In this document: positions 43,688 through 52,885 of the stretch, piece by piece
How the letters are laid out: the number at the start of each line of letters is the position of its first letter
Numbering within the stretch: the stretch's first letter is position 1
Source of the DNA: Myxococcales bacterium UBA5297
GTDB taxonomy: Bacteria > Myxococcota > Myxococcia > Myxococcales > UBA5297
Reading direction: 5' to 3'
Assembly: GCA_002408385.1 (NCBI GenBank)
Contig: DHSB01000161.1
Location: forward strand, 18,115 to 82,114
Length of the DNA stretch: 64,000 nucleotides
Position numbers and translations under genes: made by a program
The notes under the pieces: model-generated
The model's input: the letters and a program-made list of their open reading frames with translations, nothing else
Databases searched by the model: none
Told to the model about the DNA's origin: nothing

Positions 43688-45106
43688 GTGAGCAGAGGTC
43701 CGAGCGGCACGGTTCTCGACATGCCTGCCCTGGGGGCTGGGCCAGCGCGCCGGCGGGTGCGGCCCTACCTGTTCCAGAACCTGGAGAAGGTCCCCAAGTC
43801 CCAGCTCGACCTGCTCCGGCGCCTCGAGTGGCTGCTGCCCGACGGGTTGCTGTCGGGTGAGCTTGGCGAGCAGGTCAAGACCGCGCTGCGCCGGGTCTTC
43901 GACGAGGACGTTCTGCTGTGGCTCGACTACGTGCACACCGTCGCGCCCTCGACTCTTGCGCGCATCGTGCGCGAGCCGACCTTCCTCGCCGCGATCGCCC
44001 CCTCGCCCCACCGCGCCCGCGGCGCGGTCGAGGTCGAGCTCGCGCTCGCCCACTCGATCATCGACCTGCTGCTCGGAGCCGGGGGCGAGGCGGCCATCGT
44101 GCGCTCGCTGACCGAGATAGAGGAGGGCGTGCTCTCCTACGTCCTGCTCGAGACCTTCAAGGCGCTCTCGCCGCCGGTCGGCGAGACGGGCCGCGAGCGG
44201 ATTCGCCTCGAGCAGCCCTTTCGCACGGTCGACGAGGCGCTCGGGCTCTTCGACCAGGAGAGCTCGGTCGCCGTCATCGAGCTGAAGGTCCTCATCGGCG
44301 CGGCGGCCGGGTACATCCGCCTGCTATTGCCCGCTTCGGCGATCAGCGCCGCGGTCCCGTCCGAGGATGGGCCCGAGTGCCGGGCGAGGCGGCTGGCGCG
44401 CTTGGAGAGGCACCTGCCGAGGCTCGCCTCGGTGCGCGCCTGGCTACGGGCCGAGGTCGGCCACGTCGACCTGACCGGAGGCGATCTGCTGGCGTTGCGG
44501 CCCGGCGACGTGATGCTCGTCGACGAGTTGACCGCGCGGGTCGACAGAGGCGAGCCCGGGCCTGTCTGCCTTCGCGTCGGCATCGGCCGGGCGGGAAGAA
44601 TCGAGGCGACGCTCGAGGTCTCGGGCGGCAGCTACCAGGCGCGAATCGACAAGATCCTGCCGGGCCCCGGGCCGCTCAGCGAGGCGCCGGACGACGAGGC
44701 CGCGGCCAAGCTCGCCGAAGCGGGCCACGAGCCTCTCCCTGCGCCGGCCCGCGAGTACGAGGAGGAGCCGTCGGGCCGCTTCAACCCCGACATGCACACC
44801 AGCCCCGGGATGCGCAGCCCCTGGGATGACGACGAGAAGACCAGCGTGACCACCAAGCCAGAAGACATCCAAGCCATCGCCGCCGAGCTGCTCAATGACG
44901 TGCCGCTGCACGTGGTCGTCGAGCTGGCGCGCGTGCCGATTTCGGCCGACGAGGTGCTCGGTCTCCACAGCGGCCAGATCATCGAGCTGGGCAAGGCGCC
45001 CGGCGAGCCTGTGGAGCTGTCGGTCAACGGCAAGGTCGTCGCCCGCGGCGAGCTCGTGGAGATCGAGGGGCAGCTCGGGGTGCGCATCGCGAGCCTCTCG
45101 GAGTAG
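43688..45106 (+). CDS. sctQ: SctQ/FliM-FliN-like C-ring protein with two SpoA domains
   Basis: A protein of 472 residues from GTG 43688. Residues about 20-190 resemble the FliM middle domain, including LTEIEEGVLSYVLLE (compare FliM LTEIE). A first SpoA-like domain lies around 250-320 (DLTGGDLLALRPGDVMLVDE). After an acidic link, the second SpoA/FliN domain is clear at about 400-472 (ELARVPISADEVLGLHSGQI). Combined FliM and FliN parts in one chain are typical of SctQ. It is the C-ring or sorting platform component. An ATG at 43721 is an alternative start but has no SD. Confidence 0.85.
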   Translation: MSRGPSGTVLDMPALGAGPARRRVRPYLFQNLEKVPKSQLDLLRRLEWLLPDGLLSGELGEQVKTALRRVFDEDVLLWLDYVHTVAPSTLARIVREPTFLAAIAPSPHRARGAVEVELALAHSIIDLLLGAGGEAAIVRSLTEIEEGVLSYVLLETFKALSPPVGETGRERIRLEQPFRTVDEALGLFDQESSVAVIELKVLIGAAAGYIRLLLPASAISAAVPSEDGPECRARRLARLERHLPRLASVRAWLRAEVGHVDLTGGDLLALRPGDVMLVDELTARVDRGEPGPVCLRVGIGRAGRIEATLEVSGGSYQARIDKILPGPGPLSEAPDDEAAAKLAEAGHEPLPAPAREYEEEPSGRFNPDMHTSPGMRSPWDDDEKTSVTTKPEDIQAIAAELLNDVPLHVVVELARVPISADEVLGLHSGQIIELGKAPGEPVELSVNGKVVARGELVEIEGQLGVRIASLSE

Positions 45107-45110
45107 CGGA

Positions 45111-45144
45111 TGAGTTGGGAGTATTGAGTTGTGAGTTGGGAGTA
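45111..45144. repeat. Short direct repeat after sctQ
   Basis: TGAGTTGGGAGTA occurs at 45111 and 45132, with TGAGTTG between them. It is clearly less GC-rich than its surroundings. It sits in the 100-bp gap between the convergent sctQ and rseP genes. Confidence 0.8.
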
Positions 45145-45207
45145 GTCCCGCGCGGTTCCGGGCTCGACCCTCACCTCTGGAGCCTACGACTCGCAACCGT
45201 CGACTCG

Positions 45208-46857
45208 TCAGTTGAGAAGGAAGTTGACGAAGTCGTTCTTGAAGGCGAGCAGCATCAGCATCAAGAGCATCGCCAGACCGATGTAGTTGGCGATGATGCG
45301 CGCCTTGAGCCCGAGCGGCCGCCGGCGGATCGTCTCGAAGGCGGCCGACAGGATGTGGAAGCCGTCGAGCACCGGGATGGGCAGCAGGTTGAGCAGGCCG
45401 AGGTTGATGCTGATGAAGCCCATCGTCTGAAGGAAGACGTCCTTGCCTGCTTCGGCCGACTGGACCGCCACCTTGTAGATCATGATCGGCCCGCCGATGT
45501 TCTTGGAGCTGAGCTGACCGCTGGCGAGCAGCCACAGCCCCTGCAGCGTCTTGCCGATCTCCTGCGGCACGACCCGGACCGCCTTGGTCAGCGCCTTGCC
45601 CACCGGAATCTGGACCGGAATCTTCTCGACCTCGACCAGGCTCGAGGCGCGCCGGTCCTCGAAGGCTCCGAAGAGCAGCACCGGGTGCTCGTTGTCGAAC
45701 CGGTCCTTCTCCACCGTCTGCTTCTGCATCACCTCGCGCTCGATGCGCTGGCCGTTCTGCAGGAAGGCGAGCTTCAGGGGCTGCTGGTCCTTGGCCGCCT
45801 GGTAGCGAAGCTGCTCGAAGGTCGACCAGCCGTGGAGGGGCTTGCCGTTGACCTCGAGCAGCCTGTCGCCGCGCCGCAGGCCTGCTTCCCAGGCCGGGCT
45901 GCCCTGCTCGACGCTGAAGACGTAGAGGCCGCTCGGCTCGACCCCGAGCCAGGCCTCGCCGTTGCGCAGCTCGGGCTCGAGGGTGGCGGTGAAGGTCTCG
46001 TAGCTCGTCAGCGCCCCGGCCGCGCCGCCCTCGGGCCGGTCGCGCACGACGGTGAGCGTGGTCGGGCCTTCGAGGGCCGCCAGCCTGCTCGCGAGCTGCG
46101 GGAAGGACTCGGTCTTCTCTTCGCCGACCTTGACGATCCGGTCGAAGGGGCGCAGGCCCGCCTTGGCGGCCGGCGACTCGGGATCGGAGACGCCGATGAT
46201 CGGCGCCTGGGCGAGCGGGCGGATCCCGATGAGCCCGCGCACCTCGGTGCCGAGCAGAGTCTTCTGCTCATGGCGCGCCGGGACCAGCTCGACCTCGTGC
46301 GCCTTGCCGCCGCGATCGAAGCCGATGCGGACCTTGCGCTCCCACTTCGGCCCGATGGTCTCGACCAGGTCCTCGAAGTAGCGCACCGGCTCGCCGTCGA
46401 CCTCGGTGATCCGGTCCCCGGGGCGCAACCCCGCGGCGAAGGCGGGGCCGTCGGGCTCGACCGTCGAGACGAGGCTCGAGTAGGCCTCGCCCTGGAAGTT
46501 GAAGGCGAGGAAGTAGACGAGCACCGGGAAGAGCAGGCTCATCGCAGGGCCGGCGAAGGCGATGAGGCCGCGCTTCCAAGGCGCCTGCTCGAAGAAGCCG
46601 CGTCCCTTGTCCTCCCCGGGCAGCTCTTCGGTCGGGTCTTCGCCCGCCATCTTCACGTAGCCGCCCAGCGGCAAGGCCGAGACGCAGTACTCGGTCTCGC
46701 CCAGACAGAAACTGAGCAGCCTCGGGCCAAAACCGAGCGAGAACTTGAGGACCTTGACCCGGAAGAGCTTGGCGACAAGGAAGTGGCCGAGCTCGTGGAC
46801 GAAGACCAGGGTGGCGAGCAGGAAGACGAAGAGCGCCGCTTTTTCGAGTGGGTGCAT
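45208..46857 (-). CDS. rseP: RseP-type site-2 intramembrane metalloprotease
   Basis: A protein of 549 residues, longer than E. coli RseP (450) because it has three PDZ-like segments. The zinc motif HELGH lies in the first helix, and the LDG motif is in NLLPIPVLDGFHIL near the C-terminus. PDZ-type segments include GPAFAAGLRPGDRITEVDGE, SPAAKAGLRPFDRIVKVGEE and SPAWEAGLRRGDRLLEVNGK. It cleaves membrane-bound anti-sigma factors and signal peptide remnants. It lies downstream of uppS, cdsA and a peroxiredoxin on the same strand. Confidence 0.93.
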   Translation of the reverse strand: MHPLEKAALFVFLLATLVFVHELGHFLVAKLFRVKVLKFSLGFGPRLLSFCLGETEYCVSALPLGGYVKMAGEDPTEELPGEDKGRGFFEQAPWKRGLIAFAGPAMSLLFPVLVYFLAFNFQGEAYSSLVSTVEPDGPAFAAGLRPGDRITEVDGEPVRYFEDLVETIGPKWERKVRIGFDRGGKAHEVELVPARHEQKTLLGTEVRGLIGIRPLAQAPIIGVSDPESPAAKAGLRPFDRIVKVGEEKTESFPQLASRLAALEGPTTLTVVRDRPEGGAAGALTSYETFTATLEPELRNGEAWLGVEPSGLYVFSVEQGSPAWEAGLRRGDRLLEVNGKPLHGWSTFEQLRYQAAKDQQPLKLAFLQNGQRIEREVMQKQTVEKDRFDNEHPVLLFGAFEDRRASSLVEVEKIPVQIPVGKALTKAVRVVPQEIGKTLQGLWLLASGQLSSKNIGGPIMIYKVAVQSAEAGKDVFLQTMGFISINLGLLNLLPIPVLDGFHILSAAFETIRRRPLGLKARIIANYIGLAMLLMLMLLAFKNDFVNFLLN

Positions 46858-47098
46858 GAGGTTCAGGCGGGCTGAGAAGGGCTCGGCCGCTCGGGGATGC
46901 TAGCTGTCGACATTGGCCTAAACAACCGACGCGGTCCCCGGCTCTTCCCCGGACCCGGCCCGTGCGGTCTTCAAGGCGTGTCGGGAAGCTCTCCTGCGGA
47001 GGATGCCGCGAGGCGGGACCGCCGCCGTCGCGGCGGCCTGCGTGCGCGGATGAAGCGGCGCCTGGCGCGAGGCCCGAGAAGGATTTCTCGACGGATCT

Positions 47099-47611
47099 TC
47101 AGGGCTCGAGCGTGCGGTCGCCGCGCTTCCACTCGACCGGCGTCAGCCCTCCGGTCTGCACCGCCTCGAGCACCCGGAGCGTCTCGTTGATCGAGCGGCC
47201 GACGTTCGGGTTGTGGATGCAGGCGTACTGCAGCACCCCGTTCGGATCGATAAGGAAGCTCGCCCGCGCCGGATAGCCGCCCTCGAGCAGGATTTCGTAG
47301 CTGCGGGCGATCTCCTTGGAGAAGTCGGCCAGCACCGGGAAGGCGAGCTCGCCGAGGTGCTCGGCCCACGCCTTGTGCGAGAACTGCGAGTCACAGGAGG
47401 CCGCGATGATTTGCGTGTTCAGCGCGGCGAACTCCGGCGCGCGTCGCGACAGCTCGAGCAGCTCGGTCGGGCAGACGTAGGTGAAATCGAGCGGGTAGAA
47501 GAAGAGCAGCACCCACTTGCCCGAGTAGTCGGCGAGGCCCACCTCGGCGACCTTGTCGCCGAGCAGCGCGGGGGCGCGAAAGTCCGGTGCCTTCTGAAGA
47601 ACGCTCAGCAT
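47099..47611 (-). CDS. Peroxiredoxin (AhpC/Prx family) lacking the usual resolving cysteine
   Basis: A protein of 170 residues. The peroxidatic cysteine is in FYPLDFTYVCPTELLEL, with the expected Pro/Thr. VGRSINETLRVLEA and WKRGD near the C-terminus fit typical 2-Cys Prx. Yet the VCP motif that carries the resolving cysteine reads LTPVEWKRGD, so that cysteine is replaced by Thr. A different cysteine (QYACIHNPN) precedes the VGRS segment. It is therefore probably a 1-Cys or atypical enzyme. The start is ATG 47611 with AGGAGA upstream. It occupies the place usually held by dxr between cdsA and rseP. Confidence 0.85.
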   Translation of the reverse strand: MLSVLQKAPDFRAPALLGDKVAEVGLADYSGKWVLLFFYPLDFTYVCPTELLELSRRAPEFAALNTQIIAASCDSQFSHKAWAEHLGELAFPVLADFSKEIARSYEILLEGGYPARASFLIDPNGVLQYACIHNPNVGRSINETLRVLEAVQTGGLTPVEWKRGDRTLEP

Positions 47612-47667
47612 GCATTTTCTCCTAGCGTCGAGCCTCGGCAAAGGGACGGGCTGCGGGCGTGCCCGGC

Positions 47668-48486
47668 TCAGCCGTGCACGAGCACGGCGTACAGGTAGAT
47701 GTACGGGGCGTTGAAGAGCAGTGCGTCGACGCGATCGAGCAGGCCGCCGTGCCCGGGGATGAGCTTGCCGGAATCCTTGACCCCGTGGGCGCGCTTGAGC
47801 ATCGACTCGGAAAAATCGCCGAGAGGGCCGAGGATCGAAGCCGGGACGCCGATGGCAACCGCGTCGACCCAGGTGAGCGCGGGGAAGAAGGTGACCTTGG
47901 CTATCAGGGCTGCGGCGATGCTGGCGACCATGCCGCCGAAGAAGCCCTCCCAGGTCTTGGAAGGAGAGACCGCGGGGTAGAGCTTGTGGCGGCCAAGAGT
48001 GCGGCCCGCGGCGTAGGCGCCGGTGTCGTTGCCCCAGGTCACCAGCAGCACGAGGAAGACCCAGCTCAGGCCGTGGGGCAGCACCCGCAGGCCGGCGACC
48101 GTGCTCGAGAGCACGCCGCAGTAGAAGAAGCCGGTGAAGACCGTCGCGACCCTCGCCGGCGCCTCGGGAAGCGGGCCGGCTATCAAATAGTAGGCGTAGA
48201 GTGCGATGAGCAGCGCGATCGCCTCGACCATCACCAGCGACGCGAACCTCTCGGGCCACAGCGCGAAGACCACCGGCGGCGCCGCCGAGGCGAGCATCCC
48301 CAGCACCGGCCCGAAGTCGAGCCGCTTGAGGACGATGGCGTAGTACTCGTGCGCGAGCAGAAGCCCCGCGATGCCGATGAGAGCCGCCGTCCCCCAGGGG
48401 CCGACCCACAGGAGTACGAGGACCACGGGCAGCAGGACTGCAGCCGAGACGATGCGGACCAGCAGGTTGCGGTTGGCGTCGGTCAA
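47668..48486 (-). CDS. cdsA: Phosphatidate cytidylyltransferase CdsA
   Basis: A protein of 272 residues that makes CDP-diacylglycerol from phosphatidate and CTP in the inner membrane. It has about eight hydrophobic helices and the family signature near the C-terminus, SPSKTWEGFFGG, then GPLGDFSESMLKRAHGVKDS and PGHGGLLDRVDAL. The start is TTG 48486, with GAGG six nt upstream and only 12 nt after the uppS stop, so the two are coupled. No ATG is available in a sensible position. Confidence 0.93.
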   Translation of the reverse strand: MTDANRNLLVRIVSAAVLLPVVLVLLWVGPWGTAALIGIAGLLLAHEYYAIVLKRLDFGPVLGMLASAAPPVVFALWPERFASLVMVEAIALLIALYAYYLIAGPLPEAPARVATVFTGFFYCGVLSSTVAGLRVLPHGLSWVFLVLLVTWGNDTGAYAAGRTLGRHKLYPAVSPSKTWEGFFGGMVASIAAALIAKVTFFPALTWVDAVAIGVPASILGPLGDFSESMLKRAHGVKDSGKLIPGHGGLLDRVDALLFNAPYIYLYAVLVHG

Positions 48487-48498
48487 GAGAACCTCAGG

Positions 48499-49257
<759 letters not shown>

Positions 49258-49376
49258 GAGGTCTCCTGAAAATCAACGCTTGTCGCGAGGCCCCTCAAAG
49301 TTGGTTGGCGAACACTACCTCGCGGCGCCGAAAGACGACAACGAATCGTTGAGGGCCTCTTCAGCGGCGGGTTGGC

Positions 49377-50252
49377 CTATCTACCGGGGCTCGCGCCGGG
49401 CGGGAGCCCCGGCTGCTCGGGAAGCGGCAAGTCGGGGCCGGCGCCGAGAGGTCTGCCGAGCTCGTCGACCTCGACGAACCGGGTGTTCGCAGGCTGGTCA
49501 AGGTGGAACAGGGTAGGGCTGAGCGAGGGGTTCAGCTCGAGCTCCTGGTACTTCAGAGCGATCTCCACCCCGGTCGGCGTGCCGCGCTCGTCGACGGCGA
49601 CGAGCGAGATCTCCACCGGGAAGACGACCTCGTCGATGAGCTGGTAGTTCTCGAAGCGCACGTCGTAGGCGCGCGCGCCGCGAATTTCGCTGCGCAGCGG
49701 GCGCAGGTCCTCGGTGCCTAGCCAAATGCGCTGGGTGACCGCCCCGCTCGCTAGCGTGAGCAGGTAGGCCCGCGCCTGCTCGTCGACGACCAGCCGGGTC
49801 TGTTCGGCGGCGAGCTTCGGGACCTCGCCAAGGAGAATCATCACCGCCTCGCGCGGATCGAGCACGAGCGGCAGCAGGCGCGAGACGTTGGCCGCGCTGG
49901 CTGGGCCCGAATAGAAGGTCGAGTCCTGTCCGTTGTAGAGCGCGAACCTCTGGCCGTTGGTCGCGAGCACCGCGACCGGCTTGCCGAAGAAGTCCAACGT
50001 CTCGAGGTGCAGCGCGTCCGGGCGCTGCACCGCGACGAACTCGTTGACCGTGCCCGACTGCCGCGGCGTCTTGATGCGGGCGCGGGCTTCGGACTTGAGG
50101 GTCCGGACGCGCTCGGCTCGCCTGTCGAGCAGCCGGATCAGGGTGTCGGGATCGGTGATCTCGCCTTCGGGGCCGAAGCGCAGAGGGCGAGGGGGACAGG
50201 CGGCGAGCAGGAGCGCGAGGCCCAGCAGCGCGACGGGGGTTCTTGGCTTCAT
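49377..50252 (-). CDS. LolB-like/DUF4292-type outer-membrane lipoprotein
   Basis: A protein of 291 residues with lipobox LAAC. The mature part has the half-open beta-barrel pattern of LolA/LolB-like and DUF4292 proteins: early VRTLKSEARARIKTP, a tryptophan-poor core with FGKPVAVLATNGQRFAL, and a late VRFENYQLIDEVVFPVEISL. These bind lipids or lipoproteins. A start at 50264 (adding MSLA) is equally possible; neither has an SD. The family match is my reading and less certain than the fold. Confidence 0.7.
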   Translation of the reverse strand: MKPRTPVALLGLALLLAACPPRPLRFGPEGEITDPDTLIRLLDRRAERVRTLKSEARARIKTPRQSGTVNEFVAVQRPDALHLETLDFFGKPVAVLATNGQRFALYNGQDSTFYSGPASAANVSRLLPLVLDPREAVMILLGEVPKLAAEQTRLVVDEQARAYLLTLASGAVTQRIWLGTEDLRPLRSEIRGARAYDVRFENYQLIDEVVFPVEISLVAVDERGTPTGVEIALKYQELELNPSLSPTLFHLDQPANTRFVEVDELGRPLGAGPDLPLPEQPGLPPGASPGR

Positions 50253-50478
50253 GGCGAGGCTCATGGAAGGGCGCACGATAGCGCGAATGGGCGGGCTACG
50301 GGCTCTGCAATCCTCGACAGACCGCGCTGAGGAGCGCTGTGGACCGCAGGTGTGCCGGGCGCCAATCCCCTTGATCTTCGGAGGAATAAGAAACACCCTT
50401 CGCCGTTGACTACCCCACAGGCTGTGGCTTTCCAAGTCGGCCGAGCCGAGCCAACAGCGAAGCCGGGCAACCATTCCA

Positions 50479-51156
50479 ATGTTCGACCAGGACCTGCTTC
50501 AAATGGCGTCGCACGGCGGCTACACGCTCGTCGTCATCGCCGTCTGCTCGCTGCTCGCGCTGGCGATAGCCGTCGAGCGGTTCATCGCCATGTGGCGGGT
50601 GGTGCCCGAGGCCCGCGCGCTGCACGAGCAGGTCTCCAAGAGCCTGCTGCGGGGCGATCACGCGCAGGCGCGCGCCTTCTGCGAGCGCAGCCGCGCGCTG
50701 GCGGCCGAAATCTTCCTCGCCGGCTTTGCCCGCTACGGCCAGGGCGCTCGCGAGAGCTTCGACGCCGCGGTCGACCGCGAGCGGGTCGCCTTGACGCTCA
50801 AGCTCAAGGCGCACCTGTGGGGGCTGGGCACCATCGGCACCATCTCGCCCTTCGTCGGCCTGTTTGGCACCGTGGTCGGCATCCGCACCGCGTTCAGCGC
50901 GATGGCGGCCGCGGGCACCGGCGGCTTCGCGGTGGTCGCCAACGGCATCTCCGAGGCGCTCGTGGCCACCGCCGCTGGCATCTTCGTCGCCATCGAGGCG
51001 GTCGTCCTCTACAACTTCTTCCAGGCGCGCCTCGGGCGCATCGCCGCCGAGCTCAAGCTGATCACCGACGAGTTCGTCGAGCTGCTGCGCGAGCGGCCGA
51101 ACGTCGTCGGGGCGAGTCCGGAAGAAGTCGAAGCCGCGCCGGCCGCCGGCGCCTGA
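50479..51156 (+). CDS. ExbB/TolQ-family proton channel protein
   Basis: A protein of 225 residues with three membrane helices: about 14-34, about 118-142 and about 155-177. The core LGTIGTISPFVGLFGTVVGI and GISEALVATAAGIFVAI is typical of ExbB/TolQ. Together with the ExbD-like gene downstream it would use proton flow to energise TonB/TolA-like proteins. Myxobacterial AglR/AglQ/AglS gliding motors belong to this same family (family knowledge). No tolA, tolB, pal or tonB gene lies beside it. Confidence 0.9.
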   Translation: MFDQDLLQMASHGGYTLVVIAVCSLLALAIAVERFIAMWRVVPEARALHEQVSKSLLRGDHAQARAFCERSRALAAEIFLAGFARYGQGARESFDAAVDRERVALTLKLKAHLWGLGTIGTISPFVGLFGTVVGIRTAFSAMAAAGTGGFAVVANGISEALVATAAGIFVAIEAVVLYNFFQARLGRIAAELKLITDEFVELLRERPNVVGASPEEVEAAPAAGA

Positions 51157-51173
51157 GCCGAGGGAGCGCGGCG

Positions 51174-51617
51174 ATGTCGATGGGCAAGCTACCAGAGGGC
51201 AACGGTGACGGGCTCGACGACGGGGTCGTCGCCGAGATCAACATCACCCCGCTCACCGACATCTTCCTCGTCCTGCTCATCATCTTCATGGTCACCAGCT
51301 CCGCGCTCGTCGACGCGGGCGGCCAGGCGGGCGTGAAGGTGAACTTGCCCAAGGGCGGGGCGAAGGAGATCTCGGCGACCCAGAGCGACCTTGTCGTTGC
51401 GGTGCTGCAGGACGGCCGCGCGGTCGTCGGCGGCAAGGTGATGGACGCGGACGAGCTGAAGGCGACCTTCGAGCAGGCGAAGAGCGTCTCGGCAGACACC
51501 TCGGTCATCATTCAGGCCGACGAGGGGGTGCCCCACGGCCGCGTCGTCGAAGTGATGGAGCTGGCGAAGGCCTCGGGCCTGGCCCAGCTCGCCATCGCCA
51601 CCCGAGCCGAGGAGTAG
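51174..51617 (+). CDS. ExbD/TolR-family protein
   Basis: A protein of 147 residues. The N-terminal helix carries the proton-binding aspartate in INITPLTDIFLVLLIIFMV, the conserved ExbD/TolR site. The periplasmic domain ends with VIIQADEGVPHGRVVEVMEL, as in TolR. It starts 17 nt after the ExbB-like gene and forms the second half of the channel. Confidence 0.9.
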   Translation: MSMGKLPEGNGDGLDDGVVAEINITPLTDIFLVLLIIFMVTSSALVDAGGQAGVKVNLPKGGAKEISATQSDLVVAVLQDGRAVVGGKVMDADELKATFEQAKSVSADTSVIIQADEGVPHGRVVEVMELAKASGLAQLAIATRAEE

Positions 51618-52029
51618 AGGCCATCGCCGACCGACGCGTTTGCTCGCCACCGGCTGTGGGCAGTCGTTCCTGTTAGCCGGTGGGCCTTTTCGCCAGCGCC
51701 GGTGGGCTCACCCGACAGGGGAAGCCCCGGCCTTCCACTCGTCCGGTTCCAGGCAGGTTGGCTGGAGAGCGCGAATAAAGAGCTGTAAATACGGGTGGTT
51801 ATTGGCTAGGGAAAAGGCTCGAGAAGGCCTCTGGAGAGCGCCAGGATGCCCCAGGAACGGCCGTTCGAGCCCAGCCCTATTTAAAGGAAGCCTGGCGACC
51901 CAAGATCGCTCTGGGGGCCAGCCAGGGGCCTTCCTGGGCCGATCCGGCCTCCAAAAGGTGCCCGGACGCCCCGCCGGCGCGGACAGCGGCGCATCGCGAT
52001 GGGCCCGGCCCCGGTGCCGGCGAACCGAT
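51618..52029. other. Intergenic region between convergent genes
   Basis: 412 bp without a supported gene. It has the direct repeat GCCGGTGGGC (51676 and 51702), two less GC-rich patches (near 51775-51800 and 51883-51892) and a decayed palindrome copy at its right end. A small RNA cannot be excluded but nothing defines one. Confidence 0.45.
51988..52006. repeat. Dispersed REP-like palindrome, copy 6 (decayed)
   Basis: GGCGCAT, loop cgcg, ATGGGCCC, with two deviations from the family core. Again between convergent genes. Confidence 0.35.
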
Positions 52030-52881
52030 TCAGAAGAGCACGTCGGCTCGCTCGAGCAGCGCCCGGGCACGCTCGCGGGCCAGCCGGTTCTCGGGGGCGA
52101 TCGCCGCATCGCCGTCGGGCGCGTCGAGGACTGCCCGCAGCGCTGACCCGAAGACCTCGCGGTCTTGGGCCTTCACCGCCCAGAAGGCCGCGAAGTCGAC
52201 GCGATTCTGCAGAAAATCGGGTGAGCGCGCGATGGCCGCTTCGAGCAACTCTCGACTATGGGCGAGGTCCCCGCCGCCGAGCGCGGGCAATGAGGCAAGC
52301 AGCCGTCCGAGCAACCGCAGGGGGCCACCGTGGAAGAGATCGGGTCGGAGCGCCACCGCGCGCTGCGCGAGGCATTCGGCCAGGGCGCGCGGGGCCGCGC
52401 CGGCGACGATGCCCTGCTCGCGCGCCAGCGCCTCGAGGTTCTCCGCGCGCCAGAACAGCGGCGCGGCCTCCGCGCACTCGCGGGCGGCGGCGCATTCGTC
52501 GCCGCCGGTCCTACCGGCGGGTCGCCAAGCGCGCAGGGCGTGCTCGGAGCCCCTCTCGAAGTGAACGCGGCGTTGGGCGCCTTCGGAGACGAGCCCGAGG
52601 AAATGGCTCGCGCGGGCCAGGCGCAGGCGCAGCTCGCGGTCTTCGCGGGCATCGAGGGCCTGTTCCCACGCCTCTACGGCCCGCCGCACCTGAGCGGGCT
52701 CGGAGCGGCGGGCGAAGGCACCGTGCGCCAGCGTCAGAAGCCCGGCGCGTGGATCGGCGAGCTTGGCCGCGGCCGGGGGCGCCAGCGGCACGGTCGGCGC
52801 CAGCGGCACGGTCGGCGCCGGCGCGCAGGCCTGAACGAGCGAAACCGAGAGCGCGAAGAAGAGTCGGTGGCGAAAGGACAT
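52030..52881 (-). CDS. TatT-like TPR lipoprotein
   Basis: A protein of 283 residues. The lipobox is VQAC (Cys about 19), followed by a duplicated TVPLAP segment. The rest is helical with TPR-like pairs (ELRLRLARASHFLGLV). The segment GGGDLAHSRELLEAAIARSP and the following QNRVDFAAFWAVKAQDREVF match the pattern of TatT, the periplasmic TPR component associated with some TRAP transporters. No TRAP transporter gene is in view. The ATG lies 4 nt after the stop of the MaoC-like gene upstream in the operon. Confidence 0.7.
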   Translation of the reverse strand: MSFRHRLFFALSVSLVQACAPAPTVPLAPTVPLAPPAAAKLADPRAGLLTLAHGAFARRSEPAQVRRAVEAWEQALDAREDRELRLRLARASHFLGLVSEGAQRRVHFERGSEHALRAWRPAGRTGGDECAAARECAEAAPLFWRAENLEALAREQGIVAGAAPRALAECLAQRAVALRPDLFHGGPLRLLGRLLASLPALGGGDLAHSRELLEAAIARSPDFLQNRVDFAAFWAVKAQDREVFGSALRAVLDAPDGDAAIAPENRLARERARALLERADVLF

Positions 52882-52885
52882 CCGG

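Noticed and set aside
45111-45144. Insertion-sequence end or attachment site
   Set aside because: Short direct repeats only, with no transposase, integrase or tRNA nearby.
50479-51617. A Tol-Pal operon
   Set aside because: Only the ExbB/TolQ- and ExbD/TolR-like genes are there; tolA, tolB and pal are absent from the neighbourhood.
51618-52029. A small RNA gene in the less GC-rich patches
   Set aside because: No promoter pair or terminator defines one.
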